Below the pieces are notes generated by a model. The model was not told the DNA's origin. It saw only the letters and a list, made by a program, of their open reading frames with translations, and ran no database searches. Made by a program: the position numbers and the translations under genes. This document shows positions 8,651 through 16,585 of a stretch of DNA of 64,000 nt, piece by piece. Numbering within the stretch: the stretch's first letter is position 1; every line of letters starts with the position of its first letter. Origin of the DNA: Duganella zoogloeoides (GTDB taxonomy: Bacteria > Pseudomonadota > Gammaproteobacteria > Burkholderiales > Burkholderiaceae_D); the NCBI RefSeq assembly GCF_034479515.1, contig NZ_CP140152.1, positions 2,356,001 to 2,420,000 of the forward strand, written 5' to 3'.

Positions 8651-8679
8651 TGAGAGTTGGAATCAAGCAATGCGAGAGT
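8651..8679. promoter_or_regulatory. Putative AraC-type operator between araC-like gene and second PEP-CTERM gene
   Basis: This is the second copy of the element at 4861-4889: TGAGAGT at 8651, GAGAGT at 8674, same 22-bp period and the same TCAA and AAT spacer positions. It sits in the divergent control region, 121 bp before the PEP-CTERM start and just upstream of the regulator's ATG. A TATAAC lies at 8690-8695. Recurrence with preserved spacing is the main evidence that it is a binding site. Confidence 0.6.
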
Positions 8680-8771
8680 CAAGGGAAATTATAACTTTTC
8701 TAATTGAATTACCATATTCGTAATAATAAAAATACATCCTGCCGTTGTTCCATCCTACTAAAAGGCAAGCC

Positions 8772-11075
8772 ATGCAAATGTTCCGCCCCCTCCCCGCGGT
8801 AAGCTATCGCGCCCTGTCTCCCTTGCTGGTGTCGCTGCTGATGGCCGTTGCCGCCGATTCTGCCCAGGCCGGCCAGACCGTGCGCGTGGGCGCCGCTGGT
8901 GCTGCCGGTGCGCCGGCGCAGCCACCGGCCACCGGTCACGGTGGCGATGGCGTGGCAGGCGAAAGCGTCCAGTTCGCCGTCGTCAGCAGCGATGCATACA
9001 ACGTACTCACGCTCACTGGCGGCCATGGCGGCGCCGGTGGCGACGGCTACACGCAGATGCCCTGGCCTGCGGACGACTGGCCGCCGCCACAAGGCCTGGG
9101 TGGCGCCGGCGGCGCCGGCGGTGCTGCCAATGGCGCACTGGCAGCGCAGCGCGCGCGAGGCGCCGTCAGCGCCGCCACGGTCACGCTTGGCGGCAATGGC
9201 GCCCAGGGCGGCGCCGACGGTTGCTGCATGCTCGGGGTGGGCGAGGGCGGCACCGGTGGCGCCGCGACCAGCGCTGCTCGGGCCGCCACCGGCGCAGGCG
9301 TCGCCCGCGTCCTGGCGCAAGCGACCGGCGGCAGCGGAGGCGTCAGTCGCGAAGGCGGTGCCGCCCATGCCACGGCGAGCGCGGTGTCTGCAGCCGGCGC
9401 CGCCAGCGGCCAGGTCATTGCCCAGGGCGGAAGCGGCGGTAGCGGCCGGCCCACGGCATATGGGCTCACTTTCAATCCCGGCGCTGGCGGCAATGCCAGC
9501 GCCATCCTGGCGCTGGCTGGCACCGGCACTGTCAATGGCGCAGTGCTGGCCACCGGCGGCGACGCTGGCAGCGCCTATACCGGCTGGGGGCAGGTGGGTG
9601 CGGCCGACGCCACACTCGAACTGCGCGGCGCGGGTGCAACCGGCAGCGCCACTGCCATCAACGGCCACGGCGCTGGCAGCGCGGTGGCCACCAGCGTGGC
9701 GCGGGCAGTGACGACGGGAGCGGTGGTGGTGGATATCACCTCGACCGCGCGGGGCAGCCTTAATTCTGCCGGCGCTGCCAGCGTTGACGTCGATGCCGGT
9801 TACAGCGGCGCTGCCGCGGGCAACGCCGCGGTCACGGGGCGGGCGCTGGCGACCGGCGGCGCGGACTACCAGGCCAACAACAGCGCTACCCTGATCCTGC
9901 GCGGAAACGGCGCCATCATCGGTGTCAGCGAAGCGCGTGGCGCCGACGGCTGGGACAGCGGCAGCTGCTACAACGGTTGTGCAGGGGGCGCCAGCGCCTC
10001 CAGCGTTGCCACCGGTGCCACGCGCGGCAGCGGCAATGTCGCCATCACGGCGCTGGCAGTAGGCGGCGCGCCGAACCTGGACGGCGTGATACCGACCGGC
10101 GGCGGCGCCACGGCGGCGGCCAGCGGCCAGTCCGGCAGCGGCGTGGTCACCGTGACGGCCCGCGCCCGCTCCTACTCGTCGTATTCATCCGACGAACCGT
10201 TTGTCAATCCGGAGGTAAGGGCCAGCGCCATCACTACAGCCGCAGGCGGTTCCAGCTACGCCCAGGCCATCCAGGAAAGCCTGGTCCCGTACGGCGAATA
10301 CAGGGTCCTGGCCGAGGCATCCAGTGTGGGCAAGGGCGGCGCCCGGGCGGTGGCGACCGGCATCAGCAGCCCGGGCGGTTACGGCGGCATGCTGGAGAGC
10401 CGCGCCAGCGCCAGCGGCGCCGGCTTGAGGGTGTCCACCTATAACCAGCTGTGGGCGCTGTCGCGCGACGCCAGCGTGGTCAGCGACGTCAGCGTTGGCG
10501 GCGTGCTGCAGGGCTTGCCGGCCAGCGATGGCAGTACCGCGCTGGTGTCGTCTGCGACCGGCTTGCCGGCCCAGGCAGACGTCGCCGGCTTGCTCGGTGC
10601 CAGCCCGACCCTGGCCGCCACCGATGCCAGCTGGCTGGGCGCCGGAGCGTTTGCCTATTCCTCGAACACTATGGCGCTGGTATCGACCAGCGAGACGCAA
10701 TATACGTTCGCGACCGCAGACGGCCAGCGTTTGCTCGTGGGTTTGTTCGGTGGGCCAAGCCAGTCAGGCGGTGACCTTGGACTCAATTTTTCTGTCAGTA
10801 ATAACGGCACGCTGTTGTTCACGCGCTCCCTGCTCGTTGACGAGCTCACGCCGTTCTTCACCGACCGCCTGCTTGACCTCGGGCTGCTGGGCAGCGGGCT
10901 GCAAAACCTGACCATCGCCACCCAGTGGTACGGCAGCGCCTTCGGTGGCGATGCTGCCGGCTATGGCTTCCGTTACGTGATGGGCGTATCGCCGGTGCCG
11001 GAACCGTCCACCTGGCTGGCGATGCTGCTGGGCCTGGGTACGCTGGCGATGGTGGCGCGCCGGCGCAAGGGGTGA
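8772..11075 (+). CDS. Large Gly/Ala-rich PEP-CTERM sorting-domain protein (paralog 2)
   Basis: The product has 767 residues (ATG at 8778 is an alternative). A signal peptide is followed by GQTVRVGAAGAAG after a likely ADSAQA cleavage site. Gly/Ala-rich repeats follow (LTGGHGGAGGDGYTQ, GLGGAGGAGGAANG). The C-terminal region aligns by eye with the first PEP-CTERM protein: YTFATADGQRLLVGLFGG, VSNNGTLLFTRSLL, LLDLGLLGSG. It ends in VPEPSTWLAMLLGLG, a short hydrophobic stretch and RRRKG. Unlike paralog 1 it has cysteines in the repeat region (GCCML and SCYNGC), which could form disulfides after export. The two genes probably arose by duplication around the regulator gene. No exosortase gene is visible in the window. 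Confidence 0.87.
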   Translation: MQMFRPLPAVSYRALSPLLVSLLMAVAADSAQAGQTVRVGAAGAAGAPAQPPATGHGGDGVAGESVQFAVVSSDAYNVLTLTGGHGGAGGDGYTQMPWPADDWPPPQGLGGAGGAGGAANGALAAQRARGAVSAATVTLGGNGAQGGADGCCMLGVGEGGTGGAATSAARAATGAGVARVLAQATGGSGGVSREGGAAHATASAVSAAGAASGQVIAQGGSGGSGRPTAYGLTFNPGAGGNASAILALAGTGTVNGAVLATGGDAGSAYTGWGQVGAADATLELRGAGATGSATAINGHGAGSAVATSVARAVTTGAVVVDITSTARGSLNSAGAASVDVDAGYSGAAAGNAAVTGRALATGGADYQANNSATLILRGNGAIIGVSEARGADGWDSGSCYNGCAGGASASSVATGATRGSGNVAITALAVGGAPNLDGVIPTGGGATAAASGQSGSGVVTVTARARSYSSYSSDEPFVNPEVRASAITTAAGGSSYAQAIQESLVPYGEYRVLAEASSVGKGGARAVATGISSPGGYGGMLESRASASGAGLRVSTYNQLWALSRDASVVSDVSVGGVLQGLPASDGSTALVSSATGLPAQADVAGLLGASPTLAATDASWLGAGAFAYSSNTMALVSTSETQYTFATADGQRLLVGLFGGPSQSGGDLGLNFSVSNNGTLLFTRSLLVDELTPFFTDRLLDLGLLGSGLQNLTIATQWYGSAFGGDAAGYGFRYVMGVSPVPEPSTWLAMLLGLGTLAMVARRRKG

Positions 11076-11084
11076 CGGCAGTGG

Positions 11085-12026
11085 CTACAGGCTGGCTTGC
11101 GCGCCCCATACCTGCTTCATGCTGAAGCGGGTGTCGGCATCGTCTTCGGTGATCGCTGCGGCGATGGCCGTGGCCGGCAGCGGTCTGGCTTCGGCGGCAA
11201 CTGCCACGCCGGCCGCATCGCGCAGGCAGATCACCTGTGCCGCACCGTTGCTGCCTCGGCGGGTGACCACGCCGATTTCGCCGCCATGCAAGCGCACCAG
11301 GCAGCCGGGCGGATAGTCGCCCAGTTCGTCATGGAAGAGTGCCAGCAGTTCCGGATCGACCGGGCTGGCGCGGTCTTCGCGCAGGTTGCGGATGGCGGCG
11401 TCGGGCAGGATCGAGCGCCGGTAGTTTCGGGCCGACACTTGCGCGCAATACCGGTCGGCCAGGCTCAGCAGCTTGGCGTTGAGCGTCACTTCCGGGCTGG
11501 CGATACCGGCCGGATAGCCGCTGCCGTCGTCGTTTTCGTGGTGCAGTAGCACGCATGAAATCCAATCGTCGTCCTGCACGCCCGCGCATTGCAGCAGGTT
11601 GGCCGAATCTTCGGGGTGGCGCCGTACGACGGCCAGCTCTTCGCTCGATAGCGGCGTGTGCTTGTCCTGGAACGTGTCCTGATGGCGCAGCATGCCCACG
11701 TTCATGGTCAGCGCGGCAGCCGTGAGGGTCAGCGTGTCGGCGCCGGTTTTACCGAGCCGGCGCGCCATGACCACGACGACCACGGCCGTTTCGATACAGT
11801 GGCGCACGGCGTAGCTGCCGGCGATCTGGTTGAGCAGGATGGCGGCCAGAGCAATGTCCGCGTGTTGCTCGACGGCGTGGACCACGTCGGCGGCAATCTG
11901 CCGCAACGCGCCCTCGGCATCGGGTTCGTTGCGCAGGTTTTCCAGCAGGTGTTCGAGCCGGCGGTTGCAGACATTGAGCAGGTGCAGCACCGAGGCCGAT
12001 GGCGTACCAGGATCGAGGTCGGCCAT
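11085..12026 (-). CDS. HD-GYP-like protein with degenerate HD motif
   Basis: The 313-residue protein keeps the GYP half of an HD-GYP domain (LLHHENDDGSGYPAG) and the usual C-terminal strand YPPGCLVRLHGGEIGVVT. The metal-binding HD that should sit in an ALLHDIGK-type motif reads AALTMNVGMLRHQD, so the His-Asp pair is replaced by Met-Asn. It may have lost cyclic-di-GMP phosphodiesterase activity and act as a sensor or partner-binding domain. AGGAG lies about 8 bases before the ATG. The gene is 9 bases downstream of the aminotransferase gene, so the two are probably cotranscribed. No receiver or membrane segment is evident. Confidence 0.8.
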   Translation of the reverse strand: MADLDPGTPSASVLHLLNVCNRRLEHLLENLRNEPDAEGALRQIAADVVHAVEQHADIALAAILLNQIAGSYAVRHCIETAVVVVVMARRLGKTGADTLTLTAAALTMNVGMLRHQDTFQDKHTPLSSEELAVVRRHPEDSANLLQCAGVQDDDWISCVLLHHENDDGSGYPAGIASPEVTLNAKLLSLADRYCAQVSARNYRRSILPDAAIRNLREDRASPVDPELLALFHDELGDYPPGCLVRLHGGEIGVVTRRGSNGAAQVICLRDAAGVAVAAEARPLPATAIAAAITEDDADTRFSMKQVWGAQASL

Positions 12027-12035
12027 GGCGGGCTC

Positions 12036-13220
12036 CTAGATGGCGGCCAGGCGCGCCAGGGCCAGCGCCAGCGTGGCGTCCTGCTTGGCAAAGCAGAAGC
12101 GGACGATGCCCGACTCGATGCCGTGCTGGTAGAACGCCGAAACGGGAATTGCCGCCACCTTGATTTCGGTGGTGAGCCACTCGGCAAATTCGGCCTCGGT
12201 CTGCGACGAAATTTTATCGTAGCGCACGCACTGGAAATACGTGCCGTCGGCCGGCAGCAATTCGAAGCGGGTGCCGGCCAGGCCATCGCGGAACAAATCG
12301 CGCTTGCGCTGGTAAAACGCCGGCAGCTGCAAGTACGGCTGCGGATCGGCCATGTAGCTGGCGATGCCATGTTGCATCGGCGTATTCACGCTGAACACAT
12401 TGTATTGGTGCACCTTGCGGAACTCGGCCGTGAGCGCGGGCGGCGCGGCCACGTAGCCGATCTTCCAGCCGGTGACATGGTACGTTTTGCCGAACGACGA
12501 CACCACGAACGCGCGCGCTGCCAGTTCCGGGTGGCGGCACACGGACTCGTGGCGCTGGCCGTCGAATACCATGTGTTCGTACACCTCGTCGGACAGGATC
12601 AATATATTGGTGCCGCGCACGATGTCGGCCAGCGCATGCATGTCCGAGCCGCGCAAGATGCTGCCGGTGGGATTGTGCGGGGTGTTGATGACGATCAGCC
12701 GGGTGCGGCTGCTGACGGCGGCTGCCACCTTGGCCCACGGCACCGTGTAGCCGCTGGCGCGCATGTCCATCTGCACGCATACGGCGGTGCCGCCCGCCAG
12801 GGTAATCGCCGGCACATAGCTGTCGTACACGGGTTCGATCACGATTACTTCGTCGCCCGGGTGCACGCAGCACAGGATGGCGGTGGTCAGCCCCTGGGTG
12901 GCGCCGGCGGTAATCGTGATGTCGTTGGCGTCGTACTGCTGGCCGTACAAATGGGCGATCTTGGCGGCAATCGCCGCGCGCAAAGCCGGCACGCCGCTCA
13001 TGGGCGGATACTGGTTGAAGTCGGCCTGCATCGCGTCCGTGACGGCATCGAGCAGGCTGCGTTCGCATGGAAAATCGGGGAAGCCCTGGCCCAGGTTGAC
13101 GGCGTCCACTTGCGCGGCCAGCATCGACATGCGGGTAAACACGGTGGTGCCGACGGCCGGCAGGCGGCTGGCAAGGACGGGGGAGTCTATGGTGCTGCTG
13201 CTGGGTTGGCTGCTAGTCAT
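12036..13220 (-). CDS. ybdL: PLP-dependent aminotransferase, YbdL-like (methionine aminotransferase)
   Basis: This fold-type I aminotransferase has 394 residues. Visible motifs are NLGQGFPDFPCE near the N-terminus, ITAGATQGL, the NTPHNPTG loop, the DEVYEH aspartate that holds the pyridine nitrogen, and the Schiff-base lysine in SSFGKTYHVTGWKIGY (about K245). The overall pattern is closest to YbdL, which transaminates methionine and aromatic amino acids; kynurenine aminotransferase or another class I enzyme cannot be excluded. It is the first gene of a probable two-gene operon with the HD-GYP-like gene downstream. Confidence 0.85.
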   Translation of the reverse strand: MTSSQPSSSTIDSPVLASRLPAVGTTVFTRMSMLAAQVDAVNLGQGFPDFPCERSLLDAVTDAMQADFNQYPPMSGVPALRAAIAAKIAHLYGQQYDANDITITAGATQGLTTAILCCVHPGDEVIVIEPVYDSYVPAITLAGGTAVCVQMDMRASGYTVPWAKVAAAVSSRTRLIVINTPHNPTGSILRGSDMHALADIVRGTNILILSDEVYEHMVFDGQRHESVCRHPELAARAFVVSSFGKTYHVTGWKIGYVAAPPALTAEFRKVHQYNVFSVNTPMQHGIASYMADPQPYLQLPAFYQRKRDLFRDGLAGTRFELLPADGTYFQCVRYDKISSQTEAEFAEWLTTEIKVAAIPVSAFYQHGIESGIVRFCFAKQDATLALALARLAAI

Positions 13221-13274
13221 GTCGGCGATGTGGTGGGCAGATCGCCTATTCTAGCGCAGGTCAGCGCGTGTGCG

Positions 13275-13706
13275 TCACCCTTCGAGCGACCACTTCTCGG
13301 GCACCACCACCTTGAACATGCCGGCCTTGACCAGGCGCTTGCCCAGCTTGAGCAGCGCCTTGTCCTTGGTGATCAAGACGCTGGCCTGGGCGTCGCGCGC
13401 CACTTCGAGGAATTTCTGGTCGTCGCGGTCGGTGCACACGGGCAGGCGCACGCCCGATTCGGCCGGCGCCACCACGCGGATCAACTGGTCGAAGCGGGCG
13501 GCGGCCAGCGGCCGGCTGTCGTCGTCGAGCGGCAGATGCTTGTAGTGCAGCACGATATTGTATTCGTCGCGGCAGTCGGCGCGGGTGACGGCTTCGACCT
13601 TGCCGGTCTCGAGCGCATCGAGCAGCGCGGCCCAGCGCGGGTCCCTGAAGACGAACAGGTCGAGGCAGACGTTGGTGTCGATGATGATGCGGGGAACGGG
13701 TATCAT
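13275..13706 (-). CDS. PIN-domain protein, putative orphan toxin
   Basis: The 143-residue protein has the layout of the PIN family often listed as toxin-antitoxin toxins. IIIDTNVCLDLFVF supplies the first conserved Asp (D10), and VCTDRDDQKFLEVA supplies the later acidic residues of the nuclease site. PIN proteins are metal-dependent RNases. No antitoxin-like small gene is adjacent; the gene stands alone between the aminotransferase and the divergent yaaA. It may be a domesticated nuclease rather than an active toxin. Confidence 0.8.
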   Translation of the reverse strand: MIPVPRIIIDTNVCLDLFVFRDPRWAALLDALETGKVEAVTRADCRDEYNIVLHYKHLPLDDDSRPLAAARFDQLIRVVAPAESGVRLPVCTDRDDQKFLEVARDAQASVLITKDKALLKLGKRLVKAGMFKVVVPEKWSLEG

Positions 13707-13738
13707 GTCGGAAGTTCAGTAAATAGGTTAATCAGAAT

Positions 13739-14509
13739 ATGTTGATAGTGCTGTCGCCCGCCAAAAGTCTCGACCTCGAAACCCCTCCCACGACCAAGTT
13801 AGTTTCCCAACCTGCGTTTCTCGACCAGTCGGCCCTGCTGATCGAGCGCCTGCGCGAATTTTCGCCTGACCAGATCGGCGAGCTGATGGACCTGTCCGAC
13901 AAGCTGTCGTCGCTCAACGTGGGCCGTTACGCCTCGTGGACCAAGGACACGGCCGAAGGCCGCCAGGCCATCATGGCCTTCAACGGCGACGTCTATGCCG
14001 GCTTCGACGCCTACAGCTTGAGCGCCAAACAGATCGATTACGCCCAGGCCCACGTGCGCATCCTGTCCGGGCTGTACGGCATGCTGCGTCCGCTCGACCT
14101 GATCCACCCGCACCGGCTGGAAATGGGCACGCGCCTGGTTACGTCACGCGGCAAGAACCTGTACGACTTCTGGGGCGAGACCCAGACCCGCGCGCTCAAT
14201 GCGCTGGCGGCCGAGCAGGGCGCGAAAGCGCTGGTCAACCTGGCATCCGAAGAATATTTCAAGTCGGTCAAACCGAAGCAGCTCGATATCCCGGTGATCA
14301 CGCCGCAGTTCGAGGACTATAAAGGCGGCAAGTACAAGATCATCTCGTTCTACGCCAAGCGCGCGCGCGGTTTGATGGCGCGTTACGCCACCGTCAAGGG
14401 ACTGAGCGACCCGCAAAAACTGAAAAAATTCGACGTGGACGGGTACGCGTTCGATGCGCAGGATTCAAGCGAGACGACGTGGATTTTCCGGCGGAAGGTG
14501 GCGGAGTAA
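13739..14509 (+). CDS. yaaA: Peroxide stress protein YaaA
   Basis: The 256-residue product matches the YaaA (DUF328/UPF0246) family over its whole length, starting [17 protein letters not shown] and containing [43 protein letters not shown] and a C-terminal [15 protein letters not shown]. In Escherichia coli YaaA limits damage from intracellular iron during hydrogen peroxide stress. The gene is divergent from the PIN gene with only about 30 bases between them. A pair of inverted repeats follows and may terminate transcription. Confidence 0.95.
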   Translation: MLIVLSPAKSLDLETPPTTKLVSQPAFLDQSALLIERLREFSPDQIGELMDLSDKLSSLNVGRYASWTKDTAEGRQAIMAFNGDVYAGFDAYSLSAKQIDYAQAHVRILSGLYGMLRPLDLIHPHRLEMGTRLVTSRGKNLYDFWGETQTRALNALAAEQGAKALVNLASEEYFKSVKPKQLDIPVITPQFEDYKGGKYKIISFYAKRARGLMARYATVKGLSDPQKLKKFDVDGYAFDAQDSSETTWIFRRKVAE

Positions 14510-14530
14510 ATCGGTGTAAAGGCGGCAGAT

Positions 14531-14641
14531 CCGTCATCCTCGCGTACGCGGGGATCCATAGAACCTGTGAATATCGCCATAGTGACCAGCAGCCAGGCTG
14601 CGCATGCGCTCCATGGATCCCCGCTTTCGCGGGGATGACGG
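14531..14641. repeat. Inverted pair of REP-like hairpin repeats between yaaA and bamD
   Basis: Two 29-bp arms, 14531-14559 and 14613-14641, are inverted copies with 26 of 29 matching bases. Each arm is itself a hairpin: the right one has a perfect 8-bp stem, ATCCCCGC with loop TTTC and GCGGGGAT. The pair lies between the convergent yaaA and bamD genes, where REP/BIME-type elements are usually found, and could act as a bidirectional terminator or mRNA stabiliser. Confidence 0.7.
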
Positions 14642-14659
14642 CTCAACCGCGATCGGTAT

Positions 14660-15466
14660 TTATTTGCTGCTCCAGAACTTCCACCAGTGACGCTCGGCCT
14701 TCTTGCCTTCGTCGAGGAACTTGCTGTTCGGGTAGTTCAGGCGGAAGACGCGTTCGGTGTCGTTGCGCAGTTCGGTCATGCCCAGCTTGTCGTAGCTGCG
14801 GATCATGATGAACAGCGCTTCCTCGATCGATGGCGAATCGCGGTAGTCGTCCATGATGCCCATGGCGCGGTTGGCCGCTGCCAGGTAGGCGCCGCGACGG
14901 TAGTAGTAGCGCGCCACGTGCACTTCGTACGACGCCATGGCGTTGACCAGGTAGCGCATGCGCTGGCGGGCGTCCGGCGTGTACTTGCTGTTAGGGAACT
15001 TGTCCACCAGCTGCTTGAACGCCGCGTACGCCTCGCGCGTGGCCTTCGGGTCGCGCTCGGTGACGTCCTGCTCGTAGACAAAGTTCAACAAGCCAACCTG
15101 GTCGTTGAAGTTGACCAAGCCGCGCAGATAGTACATATAATCGACGTTGTTGTGATTGGGATGCAGCTTGATGAAGCGCTCGACCGCTGCCAGCGCTTGC
15201 GCCTGGTCCTGCGACTTGTAGTAGGCATAGGCGATCTGCATCTGCGCCTGCTGGGCGTAGGTACCGAACGGATAGCTCGATTCGAGGCGCTCGTACAGCT
15301 GAATTGCGCGCTCGTAGTGCGCTCCTTCGAGTTCTTCGGTCGCCTCCGAGTATAATTTCGAAGCGGTCCAGCCCTTTGTTTCGTCCGTCTTGTCCGAGAA
15401 CACTCCGCACGCCGACAAACTAAGCATCACTAACGTTGCTGCGACTACCGATAATTTTTTTTGCAT
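14660..15466 (-). CDS. bamD: Outer membrane protein assembly factor BamD
   Basis: BamD is the essential lipoprotein of the BAM complex that inserts beta-barrel proteins into the outer membrane. The ATG at 15466 gives MQKKLSVVAATLVMLSLSAC, a lipoprotein signal with lipobox LSAC; a TTG four codons earlier is less likely. The 268-residue product has the TPR-like repeats of the family (KLYSEATEELEGAHYERAIQ, YPFGTYAQQAQMQIAYAYYK, FIKLHPNHNNVDYMYYLRGL). It is divergent from rluD, and bamD next to rluD and pgeF is a common arrangement in betaproteobacteria. Confidence 0.95.
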   Translation of the reverse strand: MQKKLSVVAATLVMLSLSACGVFSDKTDETKGWTASKLYSEATEELEGAHYERAIQLYERLESSYPFGTYAQQAQMQIAYAYYKSQDQAQALAAVERFIKLHPNHNNVDYMYYLRGLVNFNDQVGLLNFVYEQDVTERDPKATREAYAAFKQLVDKFPNSKYTPDARQRMRYLVNAMASYEVHVARYYYRRGAYLAAANRAMGIMDDYRDSPSIEEALFIMIRSYDKLGMTELRNDTERVFRLNYPNSKFLDEGKKAERHWWKFWSSK

Positions 15467-15532
15467 GTTGTTTTGCAAGAAGCTGTTTAACCAAAGTTTT
15501 ACAATAGGCTGATTATAGCCGATGGGAATGCT

Positions 15533-16585
15533 GTGATATTAACTCCAAAGCCGAATTCGACCGAATCCTCCACCGAACTCGCCCTCGATCCCTCCGACCT
15601 CGACACCGCCATTGTCCTCGACGCCGATGGCGACGAGGATGACAGCCTGGCGCCGATCGAACTGGAACTCACGCCTGACGCGTGCGGCCAGCGCCTCGAC
15701 AAGGTCATCTCGGGCCTGGTGCCGCAATTTTCGCGCGGCCGCCTGCAGATGTGGATTACCGACGGCTTCGTCAGCGTTGATGGCAAACCGGCAAAAAGCA
15801 CCAAGGATACGGTCTACGGCGACGAGAAGATCGTCATTCTGCCCCAACCAGCGCCGGAAGACGAGGCTTTTAAACCGGAACAGGTAGAACTTAACATCGT
15901 TTTTGAAGACGACCACCTGATCGTCATTAACAAGCCGGCCGGCCTGGTGGTCCACCCGGGCGCCGGCAACTGGAGCGGCACGCTGCTCAACGGCTTGCTG
16001 TTCCACTGCCCGCAACTGGCCGGCGTACCGCGCGCCGGCATCGTCCACCGCCTCGACAAGGACACCAGCGGTCTGATGGTCGTCGGCAAAACCCTGGCCT
16101 CGCAGACCGACCTGGTGCGCCAGCTGGCCGCGCGCACCGTCAAGCGCGAATATTTCGCGCTGGTGTGGGGTACGCCGCGCATCAGCGGCACCATCGACGC
16201 GTCGATGGGCCGCCATCCGAAAGACCGCATCAAGATGGCGGTCTCGACCAGCATGGGCGCCAAGCCGGCCATTACCCACTACGAACTGCTGGCCAGCGGC
16301 GACCTCGATCGTCGTCCGGTCAGCCTGATGCAGTGCCGCCTGGAAACTGGTCGCACCCACCAGATTCGCGTGCACATGATGTCGATCGGTTTCCCGCTGG
16401 TGGGCGACACCACCTACGGCAAGCAGCACCTGTCCAACGTCTTCCCGCGCCAGGCGCTGCAAGCGCGCCGCCTGGGCCTGGTCCATCCGGCCACCGGCGA
16501 GCCGTGCGAGTGGGTCGTGCCGCTGGCTGAAGATTTCGCCGGCCTGATCGCCCAGGCCGGTATTGCCGAACCGGACCAGCACTAA
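15533..16585 (+). CDS. rluD: 23S rRNA pseudouridine synthase RluD
   Basis: RluD makes pseudouridines in helix 69 of 23S rRNA. The 350-residue product has an acidic N-terminal extension of about 45 residues, an S4 RNA-binding domain (ACGQRLDKVISGLVPQFS) and a catalytic domain with RIVHRLDKDTSGLMVV-type sequence, where the catalytic Asp is about residue 175. Later motifs include RTHQIRVHMMSIGFPLVGD. No in-frame ATG exists near the start: two upstream ATGs run into TGA, so GTG at 15533 is used. The stop is followed immediately by the pgeF ATG, so the two are cotranscribed. Confidence 0.94.
   Translation: MILTPKPNSTESSTELALDPSDLDTAIVLDADGDEDDSLAPIELELTPDACGQRLDKVISGLVPQFSRGRLQMWITDGFVSVDGKPAKSTKDTVYGDEKIVILPQPAPEDEAFKPEQVELNIVFEDDHLIVINKPAGLVVHPGAGNWSGTLLNGLLFHCPQLAGVPRAGIVHRLDKDTSGLMVVGKTLASQTDLVRQLAARTVKREYFALVWGTPRISGTIDASMGRHPKDRIKMAVSTSMGAKPAITHYELLASGDLDRRPVSLMQCRLETGRTHQIRVHMMSIGFPLVGDTTYGKQHLSNVFPRQALQARRLGLVHPATGEPCEWVVPLAEDFAGLIAQAGIAEPDQH

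Noticed and set aside
11658..13745. 695-codon open frame on the plus strand covering the aminotransferase and PIN genes
   Set aside because: It is antisense to three well-supported genes and crosses their boundaries; composition is typical of GC-rich shadow frames.
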